From contig NZ_PKLZ01000016.1 of assembly GCF_002868715.1 (NCBI RefSeq), forward strand, positions 29,554-93,553: a stretch of 64,000 nt of DNA, read 5' to 3'. The notes under the pieces are model-generated. The model searched no databases and was not told the origin of the DNA. It saw nothing but the letters and a program-made list of their open reading frames with translations. Below, piece after piece: positions 47,049 to 55,244 of this stretch (its first letter is position 1; every line of letters starts with the position of its first letter). The position numbers were made by a program, and so were the translations under genes. The stretch is from Kineobactrum sediminis (GTDB lineage Bacteria; Pseudomonadota; Gammaproteobacteria; Pseudomonadales; Halieaceae).

Positions 47049-48097
47049 TGCGCTTCCACTTCCTTTACCCAGTTGCCGGTCAGTCTTTTCAGCGGATTGT
47101 GAAGATACCGGCTATAGGCCTCACAGCACTTCTGCAGGCGGTCATTGTCTGCGGCCAGGTATTCCACTTCCAGCCAGTCATTCCAGGCGTTATGCAGCCC
47201 CCACACCGGATTCTGAATTTCGCTACTGGGCAGGCGGTAGTGAAAAGTCGGTCGCGGCTTGATCAAAGGATCGTCGGTCACATTGCGGACTCTGGATTTA
47301 TCCAGGTGTAAAAACAGCGGCAGGCAATCCAGGGCGCGATTACGCGTTGGGTTGTCCTCCAGGTAGTCATCAATGAGCTCCGCCAGGTTCGGCCAGTAAT
47401 TTTTGGCAGTGACCTTTTTGACATATTTGGCTGGATAGGGATTGATATAGCTGGTGACCTGGCGCGAGAAGTCTATTTGCGCCCGCTCGTGTAGCCAGTC
47501 ATAGAGGCACAGAAACGCCTTGATGAAACTGGTCAGGGTTTCCGGACGGGCGTCAGGTATTTCGGGGTTCAGCTGCATGCCAAAGGCATTGACCAGGCTG
47601 TCTGATGAGCCCTTGGCGCCGGCCTCATGCAAACGCTGAATCAAAACCTCAACTTCCGGTAGCCGGGCCAGTGGCAAGGGCGGGCTCACCAGTTCAAAAG
47701 GCACCAGGCTTTCGGCAACCCAGGCCAGGGCTTCTTCGGCGGAATCGCCGAGCTCACTGCCCAGTTCTCCGGAGGGTCTTTGCTTCCTGCCCATTTCCTT
47801 GAGCAAGTGGAAATCGAGTTCAACCAGCCAGTCAGCATCCTGTTGATCGGTAATCTGGCGCTCGTACCGTCCCTTCGACGTGATGGTTCCGTTCTGTTCC
47901 CTGGCGACAAGCTCGGTGATTTCCTCCAGGGTGAGGCCGGTCATTTCAATCTCGATACCGATATGCCGGGTTTCCCCGCTCTCGTTATGAAGCCAGGGAG
48001 GGTCTTTCAAAAGTGGTTTTTGGTTCGTCATGGAGGTTGGCTCAGTGTTTGTTGGCGAATCCTTCACTGCCCAATGATATCCGTTTTTTGAGATCAT
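47033..48097 (-). CDS. Amidoligase (COOH-NH2 ligase, glutamine-synthetase-like fold)
   Basis: The 354-residue protein matches the putative amidoligase family (glutamine-synthetase-like, PF12224-type). It has the early GIEIEMTGLTLEEI strand with metal-binding glutamates, VELDF, ELVSPPLPLARLPEVEVLIQRLHEAGAKG, AFGMQLNPEIPD and RPTFHYRLPSSE. The enzymes are predicted to make an amide or peptide bond on an unknown substrate. The ATG at 48097 overlaps the upstream stop as ATGA, which decides the start over an internal ATG at 48031. Flanking amidotransferases fit the same pathway. Confidence 0.85.
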   Translation of the reverse strand: MISKNGYHWAVKDSPTNTEPTSMTNQKPLLKDPPWLHNESGETRHIGIEIEMTGLTLEEITELVAREQNGTITSKGRYERQITDQQDADWLVELDFHLLKEMGRKQRPSGELGSELGDSAEEALAWVAESLVPFELVSPPLPLARLPEVEVLIQRLHEAGAKGSSDSLVNAFGMQLNPEIPDARPETLTSFIKAFLCLYDWLHERAQIDFSRQVTSYINPYPAKYVKKVTAKNYWPNLAELIDDYLEDNPTRNRALDCLPLFLHLDKSRVRNVTDDPLIKPRPTFHYRLPSSEIQNPVWGLHNAWNDWLEVEYLAADNDRLQKCCEAYSRYLHNPLKRLTGNWVKEVEAQWLNH

Positions 48098-48921
48098 TTC
48101 CTTAGAGTATGGATGCGGGGTGTTATCGCCAGCTTGTCGCGGCCCTGTTCAACCTCGAATACGGAATACTCCGGTATTGGCAGCCAGCGCTCATCGGTTA
48201 GCGGTTCCGAGGCGACAAGTAGTGCGCGGTACCCCTTCGCGTCATCATCGGGAGGGTGTCCGCAAATCTCTGCATCGCGCGTTTCGGTGCGCTGGAGCAT
48301 CCACAATGTCTGCTGCCAGCGCACACCGAAAAACCGTTCGCCGTCGCTCAACAGAAAGCTCAGCCCCAGGTTCTCGCAGGGGCCAGCCGCGGCGCACCAG
48401 TCGGCGACGTCGCTGATTACAGTGGCAATGATCTCGACGGGGTTTATCTCAGGCCGTGCGTCAAGCCGAGTAAGTAATAGCTGGAACAGGACTTCACTGT
48501 CGGTAGTTCCGCGTATTCGTGTGCGGTAATCGGGCGCGATTTCGGGCCACATCCTGGCCTTCACCTGTTCCCTGAAGTGGCGGATGGTGCCATTGTGGAC
48601 GAATACCCAGGGGCCCTGCACGAAGGGATGAGTATTTTCAAAGCAGATATCGCCGGCGGTGGCCTGGCGGACATGGGCAATGACCTGTCGTGCCCGGACC
48701 GTACCAGCGAAGTTCCGGTAATCCTCTCCTTCATGGGCGGCGGCGAGGTGGCGCATGACCGAGACGCCGTCTTCTCCCCATTGGGCGATGCCCCACCCGT
48801 CGGCGTGAGCAAATCCCTCAAGGTCCTGGCTGCTTTGCGCCAGCAGTGAATGAGGCGCTTCGACCAGGGTACAGCCGAGCGCGGTTGGGTGCGTGGCTAT
48901 GAAGCCAACCATTCTGCACAT
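48094..48921 (-). CDS. Class II glutamine amidotransferase (YafJ-like)
   Basis: The 275-residue Ntn-type protein keeps the nucleophile at Cys2 (MCRMVGF), after Met removal. It has GFAHADGWGIA, VIAHVRQATAG, NTHPFVQGPWVFVHNGTI and GTTDSEVLFQLLL, all glutaminase-site segments. It likely releases ammonia from glutamine or acts as a gamma-glutamyl transferase/hydrolase. YafJ-type proteins have no assigned synthase domain. It starts 12 nt after the ATP-grasp gene and overlaps the amidoligase gene by 4 nt. Confidence 0.88.
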   Translation of the reverse strand: MCRMVGFIATHPTALGCTLVEAPHSLLAQSSQDLEGFAHADGWGIAQWGEDGVSVMRHLAAAHEGEDYRNFAGTVRARQVIAHVRQATAGDICFENTHPFVQGPWVFVHNGTIRHFREQVKARMWPEIAPDYRTRIRGTTDSEVLFQLLLTRLDARPEINPVEIIATVISDVADWCAAAGPCENLGLSFLLSDGERFFGVRWQQTLWMLQRTETRDAEICGHPPDDDAKGYRALLVASEPLTDERWLPIPEYSVFEVEQGRDKLAITPRIHTLRK

Positions 48922-48933
48922 GGCTGAGCCTCC

Positions 48934-50517
48934 TCAGCGCGGCGAGTGGCGCTGTGAGTCGCCGTGCACTGCGGGCGGTGCCTGGAAGTGGCGATTGTGC
49001 ATCGCCATCTGCACCATGCCGTATCGGCCCTCCTCCCTGAAGCCATGCTTTCTGTACAGGCCTATCGCCTTACCGTTGTTGTCGTGAACCTCCAGTTTGA
49101 GGTCGGTTACGCCGAGCTCATCAAAACAATAGCTTTCGATGGCCTGCAGGGCCCGGTCACCGATGCCATGGTGTTTGTGGGCGACCACGATACGACGGAG
49201 AAAGGCGGTTTGCTCAGGGCCCTGTAGTCCCTCCAGGATCGCATAACCGGCTGGTTTCCCAGCCTCGTCTTCAATGATGAGATGTTTCCGATGTGGTTGA
49301 TACAGGGCGTCCAGGTGCTTGTCCGCCGGCCATTGCTCGACCATGCTGCAGTTTTCCGGTGCCGACTCTACTTCTCGGACGAAGGCAATATCTTCGGGTC
49401 GGGTGGGGCGAAGGTGAATGCCCCGCGCATCCAGCATCGGTGCCCGGTTTTCCGAATAAAGTGCGGCGGGTCGCTTCGGTGCGGCGCGGCAACGCGCGCT
49501 ACGGATAATGTGGCCCAGAAAATCTTCATACTGAATGCCTGCAAAGCCCGCCATTCTGGCCATCATGCTCTCTGCACCCCATTCCGGGTGCGCATTCGCA
49601 TCAATCAGTCGCGGTGTACCCTGAGCATCGGTCCGAAAGTCGAAGCGGGCATAATCACGGCAACCGAACCGCGAGAATATCTGCAGACACTGGCGTTCGA
49701 CAGCTTCACGTGTAGTGTCCGGTAAATCCGCTGCAACGATCGCCAGTTGTTGCCAGTACGGCGATGTCGAGTCCGCTTTTGAATCGTGGGTCATGATCCT
49801 GGGCAGGTTCGCAGGCAGCTTGCTGAAGTCGACCTCAAGCGCCGGCAGACAGAATGGCGGCATTCCGGGCTCCGGATTGCCCAGCACGGCTACGCTGAAC
49901 TCGCGGCCGTCGAGGAATTCCTCTGCGACTACCCACTCGGTAGCCGGACTCTCCCGAGCCAGTTCCGAGAGTCGTGCCGAGGCTTGCCGGGGATCCCTGA
50001 CCACCGAACCTGTGGAGATCCCCATGCTGCCACTGCCTTCGTTGAGCTTCAGAATGACGGGATAGTGCTGCGGTAGCTGGCCCGTGCCCAGTCGCAGCAA
50101 TTCCATACGTGGCGTGGGGATATCAAGATTTATGGCAGCGGCATTGATCGAGGCTTTATCATGGCACTTCGCAAGGCAGGCGGCATCTGCCCCGGCGAAT
50201 GGCAGGCCGAACATTTCCAGCAGCGCCGGCACGTGCATCTGTAATTCGGGTTGGTTGCCGAAGCCGGCATTACAAAAATTCAGCACCAGGTCGGGGTCGA
50301 TCCGGCGTAACTCATCAAGCAGGTGACGATGGTTATCCAGATAGGTGACGCGATTGTTGCCGTCACCCAGCCGGCCCATGGCCTCTTGCAGCCGCACGAC
50401 ATCACCACGGTCGTGCGCCTTTTGCGCCTCGTTGGCATGGTAGGGATTGTCGAGCCGGGAATCGGCCAGAACGATGACGAGGTCGAGATTGGTGATCGAC
50501 GAAGAGTTATCGTACAT
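48934..50517 (-). CDS. ATP-grasp ligase fused to GNAT acyltransferase
   Basis: The fusion has 527 residues. The first part (about 1-345) is a D-Ala-D-Ala-ligase-like ATP-grasp: LVIVLADSRLDNPY, NFCNAGFGNQPELQMHVPALLEMFGLPFAGADA, VILKLNEGSGSMGIS, VVAEEFLDGREFSVAV and the metal site DYARFDFRTD...LIDANAHPEWG. The second (about 360-510) is a GNAT domain: IHLRPTRPEDIAFVREVE, LRRIVVAHKHHGIGDRAL (acetyl-CoA loop) and NGKAIGLYRKHGFREEGRYG. The ATG at 50517 has GGAGG 5 nt upstream and beats earlier in-frame starts. One chain could form an amide bond and acylate the product. Confidence 0.85.
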   Translation of the reverse strand: MYDNSSSITNLDLVIVLADSRLDNPYHANEAQKAHDRGDVVRLQEAMGRLGDGNNRVTYLDNHRHLLDELRRIDPDLVLNFCNAGFGNQPELQMHVPALLEMFGLPFAGADAACLAKCHDKASINAAAINLDIPTPRMELLRLGTGQLPQHYPVILKLNEGSGSMGISTGSVVRDPRQASARLSELARESPATEWVVAEEFLDGREFSVAVLGNPEPGMPPFCLPALEVDFSKLPANLPRIMTHDSKADSTSPYWQQLAIVAADLPDTTREAVERQCLQIFSRFGCRDYARFDFRTDAQGTPRLIDANAHPEWGAESMMARMAGFAGIQYEDFLGHIIRSARCRAAPKRPAALYSENRAPMLDARGIHLRPTRPEDIAFVREVESAPENCSMVEQWPADKHLDALYQPHRKHLIIEDEAGKPAGYAILEGLQGPEQTAFLRRIVVAHKHHGIGDRALQAIESYCFDELGVTDLKLEVHDNNGKAIGLYRKHGFREEGRYGMVQMAMHNRHFQAPPAVHGDSQRHSPR

Positions 50518-50609
50518 GCTTGCCTCCATGTCTCGTGCTCCCAGAAGGGGAAGCACTGAGGAGTGTTGGACTGGGGCGTTCTTGCGCTGTTGCAGCTGGG
50601 TAGCCCTGG

Positions 50610-50975
50610 CTACTCGGAACCTTCGCGTTTGGGGTTCCCGGTACGAAATATCCGGTCGGGCGCACCCTCCTGTTCAGCGGGGCGAAACCCTTCACCGGAT
50701 TCCGCCCAGTCTTCAGCCGATGTGTCGGTAACTTCCGTGCCGAAATCGTCTTGCTCGCCAATATCAAGAGCGCCGCTCCAGTTCTCGGGCTCCTCGCACA
50801 AGGCTATGTCGAGTTCGGCCCAGTCATCGAAGGATAATTCCTCAATATCGCCATCGAAAAGCTGGATGTCGACAGTATCTGCCTCGGAATCGACAGCGAT
50901 AACCTGGAATCGCTGGCTATTGTCAGCCGGCAAGTACCACTGGCCGAGCAGTGGGTCCAGTTCATTCGGCATCAT
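50610..50975 (-). CDS. Small acidic protein, DUF6763-like
   Basis: The protein of about 121 residues starts MMPNELDPLLGQWYLPADNSQRFQVIAVD, then VDIQLFDGDIEELSFDDWAEL, and has a long acidic, disordered tail. The N-terminal two-thirds resembles the small DUF6763 proteins as I remember them, whose role is unknown. The beta-rich core could be an interaction or regulatory module. It lies 92 nt upstream of the ATP-grasp/GNAT gene on the same strand and may be the first gene of that operon. Several starts (GTG 50981, ATG 50975, ATG 50972) are possible. Confidence 0.6.
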   Translation of the reverse strand: MMPNELDPLLGQWYLPADNSQRFQVIAVDSEADTVDIQLFDGDIEELSFDDWAELDIALCEEPENWSGALDIGEQDDFGTEVTDTSAEDWAESGEGFRPAEQEGAPDRIFRTGNPKREGSE

Positions 50976-51176
50976 GGCCACCTTTACTTTGCACGCTTTC
51001 CTCTAAAAGTAGTCAATCCTGCGCGCTTTTCCTGACAGTGATCAACTTTAGGTGAAAATCCCGAAGGAGGCGCAGCGCTGTGTCTTGCGCCGCGCAGCAC
51101 AGCATTGCGCTGAACGGTGCCCCGCGGCTAGCATGGCGGTATTGCTGCCTTGGCCGGGCTGAGACGGAGCACAATA

Positions 51177-52472
51177 ATGAAACTACTGCGTAAACATGTT
51201 TTCCACCTGAGCGCTATTCCCCGGGACCTCGACCCGATAATCACTATCGACAAAAAGAAGGAAGTCGACCCTCGCGACGTCGGTCTGCTACAGCCCGATG
51301 TGGAGCGGATCTGGGACACTATCGTCAAGCTATACAGGACCGGCGTTCACCCCGCCATCACCGCCTGTATCCGCCATCAGGGCAAGGTACTCCTGTCCCG
51401 GTCCATTGGCCATGCGCGCGGTAATGGGCCGGACGACGATCCGGACAGTGAAAAAGTGCTGGCTACACCCGATACCCCCATGTGCCTTTTCTCCACTTCC
51501 AAGGGTATTACCGCATTGCTGATGCACATGCTGCAGGAAGACGGGCTGGTTAATGTCTCGGACCCGGTAGCCTTTTATGCCCCGGAGTTCGCGCGCAAGG
51601 GCAAGGACAATATCACCATTCACCAGATCCTGGCGCACCGCGGCGGTATCCCCGGCTTGCCGAAAGACGTCGACCTCGAAGTGCTGTGGGACGAGGATCG
51701 CACCTGGGAGCTGTTGTGCGACGCCAAACCCATCGTTACCGATGGTTCCAGGCTGGCCTATCATGCCATCACCGGCGGGTTTGTGCTGGAACGTGTGGTT
51801 CGCCAGGTGACCGGCGCGGATATCAACGCCTATATCGCCAAAAAGATACGCGAACCCATGGGCATGAAGTATTTCAGCTACGGTATTGAAGACGAATACC
51901 TGGATGACCTGGCGCAGTCCTATGCCACCGGGCCGCGGCCGGGACCGCTGATGGGCGCTTTTATCAAGCGCGCATTGGGCACCGACATCGTCTCGGTAGA
52001 GAAGCTCGCCAACGACCCGCGCTTCCAGCAAGCCATCATTCCTTCCGGGAACCTGGCCGGTACCGCCGAGGAAGCTTGCCGCTTTTTCCAGATGATGCTA
52101 AACGGCGGCAAATGGGGTCGCAGGCGCATCTGCTCCGAGCGCACCGTGGCGCGCACCCTGCAGGAATTCGGCACCCGCACCCTGGACAGAACGCTGTTTA
52201 TTCCCATGCGCTTCAGCGCCGGCCTGATGCTGGGTGACGAGCCCTTTGGCATCTGGGGGCCCAATAGCCGCCAGGCTTTCGGCCACCTGGGCCTGGTGAA
52301 CAAGTTTGCCTGGGCCGATCCCCAGCGGGACCTGTCCGCGGCCATACTGACATCCGGTCTGCCCGTGATCGCTCACCACATACCAGCGCTGGTGAATGTG
52401 ATACGCAGTATCGCCAAGACGGTTCCGGTCAGGGACTGCGACCCGAAGCCGTTTGCACTGCAGCTGGAGTAG
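51177..52472 (+). CDS. Serine hydrolase, beta-lactamase/EstB family
   Basis: The 431-residue protein has a class C beta-lactamase/DD-peptidase fold: SxxK motif STSK with Ser106 and Lys109, the Tyr motif region SRLAYHAITGG and a HLG triad near the C-terminus (AFGHLGLVNKFAW). It shows no clear signal peptide, so an esterase or lactonase role in the cytoplasm is more likely than beta-lactam hydrolysis. The ATG at 51177 has GGAG upstream. Its 3' end overlaps a convergent SRPBCC gene by 44 bp. Confidence 0.83.
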   Translation: MKLLRKHVFHLSAIPRDLDPIITIDKKKEVDPRDVGLLQPDVERIWDTIVKLYRTGVHPAITACIRHQGKVLLSRSIGHARGNGPDDDPDSEKVLATPDTPMCLFSTSKGITALLMHMLQEDGLVNVSDPVAFYAPEFARKGKDNITIHQILAHRGGIPGLPKDVDLEVLWDEDRTWELLCDAKPIVTDGSRLAYHAITGGFVLERVVRQVTGADINAYIAKKIREPMGMKYFSYGIEDEYLDDLAQSYATGPRPGPLMGAFIKRALGTDIVSVEKLANDPRFQQAIIPSGNLAGTAEEACRFFQMMLNGGKWGRRRICSERTVARTLQEFGTRTLDRTLFIPMRFSAGLMLGDEPFGIWGPNSRQAFGHLGLVNKFAWADPQRDLSAAILTSGLPVIAHHIPALVNVIRSIAKTVPVRDCDPKPFALQLE

Positions 52473-52974
52473 CGTCCGGCCGCGCTGTGTAAGCCTTCAG
52501 CGCAGCGGCGGTAGTCGGTTGTCCGGTCTCGTAGTACAGCTTCATGGCAATCGCCACATCGGCCAGGGTAGCACCCACGACGCCAGCCATCCGCCGGCCC
52601 AGCCAGTCACCGAGGCGTCCCCAGGGCATTTCATACTCAAGAGTGGCGGTAAACAGCGTTTGTCCTGAATCGTTACCCTCAAGGGCGTATCGGAACCAGG
52701 CCTTCCTGAACGGCGGGGCGGGTTTGTCGCCCCTGTGCAGGCGGATCAGGAAGCCCTTGCCCTCGTGCCACTCTTCCACGGTTTCCTGAATATACGATTT
52801 CCCGTTGCGATACACATAGCGACTGGCGCCAGGGCCCTCGGAGTTTTCGCTGACTATCACGGTTTTCACAATACCCGGAACGTAATTGTGCGCCAGGGAA
52901 ATGTCCCTGAGTTTTGCCCAGGCCTCGGTTACTGGCAGGTCTATCAGCGTTTGTGCGCTCAATTCCTGGCTCAT
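52429..52974 (-). CDS. SRPBCC (START/polyketide cyclase-like) family protein
   Basis: The 181-residue protein has the helix-grip pattern: LSAQTLIDLPVTEAWAKLRDIS, TVIVSENSEGPGASRYVY, WHEGKGFLIRLHRG, and a C-terminal helix LGDWLGRRMAGVVGATLADVAIAMKLYYETG. The family binds hydrophobic ligands in a cavity or catalyses cyclisations/hydrations. AAGGAG precedes ATG 52974. The 44-bp tail-to-tail overlap with the serine hydrolase gene is notable. The function is open. Confidence 0.75.
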   Translation of the reverse strand: MSQELSAQTLIDLPVTEAWAKLRDISLAHNYVPGIVKTVIVSENSEGPGASRYVYRNGKSYIQETVEEWHEGKGFLIRLHRGDKPAPPFRKAWFRYALEGNDSGQTLFTATLEYEMPWGRLGDWLGRRMAGVVGATLADVAIAMKLYYETGQPTTAAALKAYTARPDATPAAVQTASGRSP

Positions 52975-53184
52975 GATTGGCTCCTTGCCCGGCAATGAGG
53001 AAGCGTGGGCAGTCAGTGTAGGGCATTACCCGATCATAAGTCGTCATGATGTCATTCGAAACTGGTATCAGTCGGCTGGCTATGGATGCGGTGCTGGTCC
53101 CGAAGCACAGACGGCGCATCACTGTTTGTATCCAGTACATACCGCGCTATGCTGTTACGTCATGCCTGAACCGGAGTAATGCTC

Positions 53185-53637
53185 ATGGACACACAGATTC
53201 CCGCCTCACTACCTGACTGGATCAGGGAGCACATTGAGCTTTACCAGCGTGACCCCGAAGCCGGCCACTACTGGGATGCCTCCCTGGGAGGCGGCGAAGG
53301 CATGTTGACCACCCTGTTGCTCACCACCACCGGGCGCAAATCCGGCAAAGCCTTGACCCTGCCCCTGATCTATCGGCCCACCGGCGATGGCGGATATTGT
53401 GTGATCGCCTCCAAGGGGGGCGCCCCGGCACACCCGGCCTGGTACCTGAACCTGGAGTCCAATCCCGAAGTGGAGGTCCAGGTTGCCAGTGACCACTTCA
53501 AAGCACGGGCACGGGACGCTGAGGGAGAAGAGCGCGAGCGGCTGTGGCAGATGATGGTGGATTACTATGCGCCCTATACCGACTACCAGGCCAAAACCGA
53601 GCGGCAGATTCCGGTAGTGGTGCTGGAGCGGATCTGA
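53185..53637 (+). CDS. Deazaflavin(F420)-dependent nitroreductase-family protein (Ddn-like)
   Basis: The protein of about 150 residues carries the family segments LLLTTTGRKSGKALTLPLIY, IASKGGAPAHPAWYLNLESNPEVEVQV and C-terminal TERQIPVVVLERI. Mycobacterial Ddn/FDOR-A members bind F420H2 through the GRKSG and W-x-x-N regions and reduce quinones or nitro compounds. Homologues occur in Proteobacteria, some of which make F420; use of another flavin is possible. CGGAG eight nt upstream favours ATG 53185 over ATG 53179. A terminator follows. Confidence 0.8.
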   Translation: MDTQIPASLPDWIREHIELYQRDPEAGHYWDASLGGGEGMLTTLLLTTTGRKSGKALTLPLIYRPTGDGGYCVIASKGGAPAHPAWYLNLESNPEVEVQVASDHFKARARDAEGEERERLWQMMVDYYAPYTDYQAKTERQIPVVVLERI

Positions 53638-53697
53638 ACCGGCGCCAGTTCTTGCGTAATCAGCGTGACAGCAGCTTGATGGGGGCTGGTCGCAGAC

Positions 53698-53726
53698 CGA
53701 AAGCCCCTGGCTTTCGTTTCTTTTTT
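53698..53726 (+). terminator. Intrinsic terminator after the Ddn-like gene
   Basis: CGAAAGCC (53698-53705) pairs perfectly with GGCTTTCG (53709-53716) around a 3-nt loop, followed by TTTCTTTTTT. It is 60 nt downstream of the stop codon. The remaining DNA to 53883 shows no other gene. Confidence 0.85.
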
Positions 53727-53883
53727 ATCTGCTGTAGGCTCTTTTTACAATAACATTGTCGATAGCTTTTGCTTCTGCTGGCCCCCGTTCACTTTATCGT
53801 TCGTCAGTTCAGTCAGCTTGCTGCGACACTTCAGCCGCGCCCTTACCGGTTTTTCCGAAAACCGTCTTTGATGGAATATTGCC

Positions 53884-55146
53884 ATGACTAAATCACCAGC
53901 AAGCACTCATCCTTTCTTTTCCCTGATCGGCGCCGTGGGCGCAACTGCGCTTCTCACCGGCCCCGTTCTGGCGGGATCCGGCGCCGACGCCTTGCTTGCG
54001 GCTCAGCCGCAACTTCTTGTTCGCGCAGAGCCCCAGGCACGGCAGGCTTTCGGTAGCGCCGTAGCACTCGCAGGTGACATTGCGGCCGTGGGCGCCCCCG
54101 GGAACGATGGCCCCACTGAGGATGCCGGTGCGATCTTCCTGTATCAGCGCAGTGACAACGGTTGGCAGGAGAACGGTATGTTGAGCCTCGAGAATGTCGG
54201 CGTTGGCGCGGGTCTTGGGTATGCGGTGGCTGTGGAGGACGGCTGGCTGGCTGCCGGCGCATCGGGAATCCAGAGCGGCAGGGGCGCGGTCTATTTGTAC
54301 CGCGAGGAAGGAGGCGCGTGGCAGGAGCAGGCCCGTCTGTTGCTACCCGGAAGAAGCAGGAATGGCTTTGAAATCTTTGGTTCGGCGCTCGACCTGGACG
54401 CAGGCGTGTTGGTCGCCGGAGCTCCGGGCCATGATGGGGAGGCAAAGAATGCCGGTCTGGTCATGGCTTATCGTCGCACAGACGATGGCAGCTGGACTGA
54501 AGGGACCGCGCTGCTCCCCGACGTACCAGTGGCGGGCGAACGCTTCGGCACCGATGTGGCGCTCGATGGCGGGCGACTCCTGGTCGGCGCCGCCGGCATG
54601 GACGATGCGGAAGCCGCCTACCTGTTCGAGTACCGCAACGGTGCCTGGCAGCAGGTTGCGCGCCTGTCCGAGGAACTCGGCGAAAAGGGTGGAGGCTACG
54701 GTGCCGCGGTAGCGTTGCAGGGAGATACGGCGCTGGTGGGAGCACGCCGGGCTCCGGATGATTCAGGTGAATCACGGGGCGCGGTATTTGCCTATACGTT
54801 GGGCGACGGGGGCTGGACCCGCCAGGCAGTGCTGCACTCGGATGCACCGGCCCGGGGCGACCAGTTCGGTGCGGCGCTGGCCCTTGATCACGGTGTCGCC
54901 CTTGTATCCGCACCGCGCGATGATGCCGGGGCCGACGACGCGGGCGCTGTGTTCGTGTTTGCCCGCGATGACGGGCACTGGCAGCTGAAAGGTCGCTTGC
55001 CCCGCACCGAGCCTGCGTCTTACGCTAATTTCGGCGACGGCTTCGTGGTACTGGATGGCGGACGCGCCTGGGTCGGATCACCCAATGACAGCGCTCCGGA
55101 CAGTGATGTTCGAGCTGCGGGCGTCGTCACCCGTTATCACCCGTAG
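53884..55146 (+). CDS. Secreted FG-GAP repeat protein (integrin-like beta-propeller)
   Basis: The 420-residue protein starts with a signal peptide (hydrophobic stretch ending TGPVLAGSGA). It then repeats units of about 50-60 residues of the form FGSAVALAGDIAAVGAPGNDG-x-DAGAIFLYQR. I can follow about seven such blades, as in integrin-alpha FG-GAP propellers. Such proteins act as surface or periplasmic binding platforms. It is followed after 98 nt by a second repeat protein, so the two are probably functionally paired. Ligand unknown. Confidence 0.8.
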   Translation: MTKSPASTHPFFSLIGAVGATALLTGPVLAGSGADALLAAQPQLLVRAEPQARQAFGSAVALAGDIAAVGAPGNDGPTEDAGAIFLYQRSDNGWQENGMLSLENVGVGAGLGYAVAVEDGWLAAGASGIQSGRGAVYLYREEGGAWQEQARLLLPGRSRNGFEIFGSALDLDAGVLVAGAPGHDGEAKNAGLVMAYRRTDDGSWTEGTALLPDVPVAGERFGTDVALDGGRLLVGAAGMDDAEAAYLFEYRNGAWQQVARLSEELGEKGGGYGAAVALQGDTALVGARRAPDDSGESRGAVFAYTLGDGGWTRQAVLHSDAPARGDQFGAALALDHGVALVSAPRDDAGADDAGAVFVFARDDGHWQLKGRLPRTEPASYANFGDGFVVLDGGRAWVGSPNDSAPDSDVRAAGVVTRYHP

Positions 55147-55244
55147 TATCCGCTTCCGGCGGTACTTCGCCGCCAGTTCGTATTGCCGCAAAAACTGAGA
55201 GTGCCCCCCGTCCGCAACAAGGACAACAGGCACATGGAGAAACC

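Noticed and set aside
51177..52472. Beta-lactamase resistance gene
   Set aside because: The SxxK motif is present, but there is no signal peptide and the Tyr-x-Asn motif is not kept. A cytoplasmic esterase-type role is more likely.
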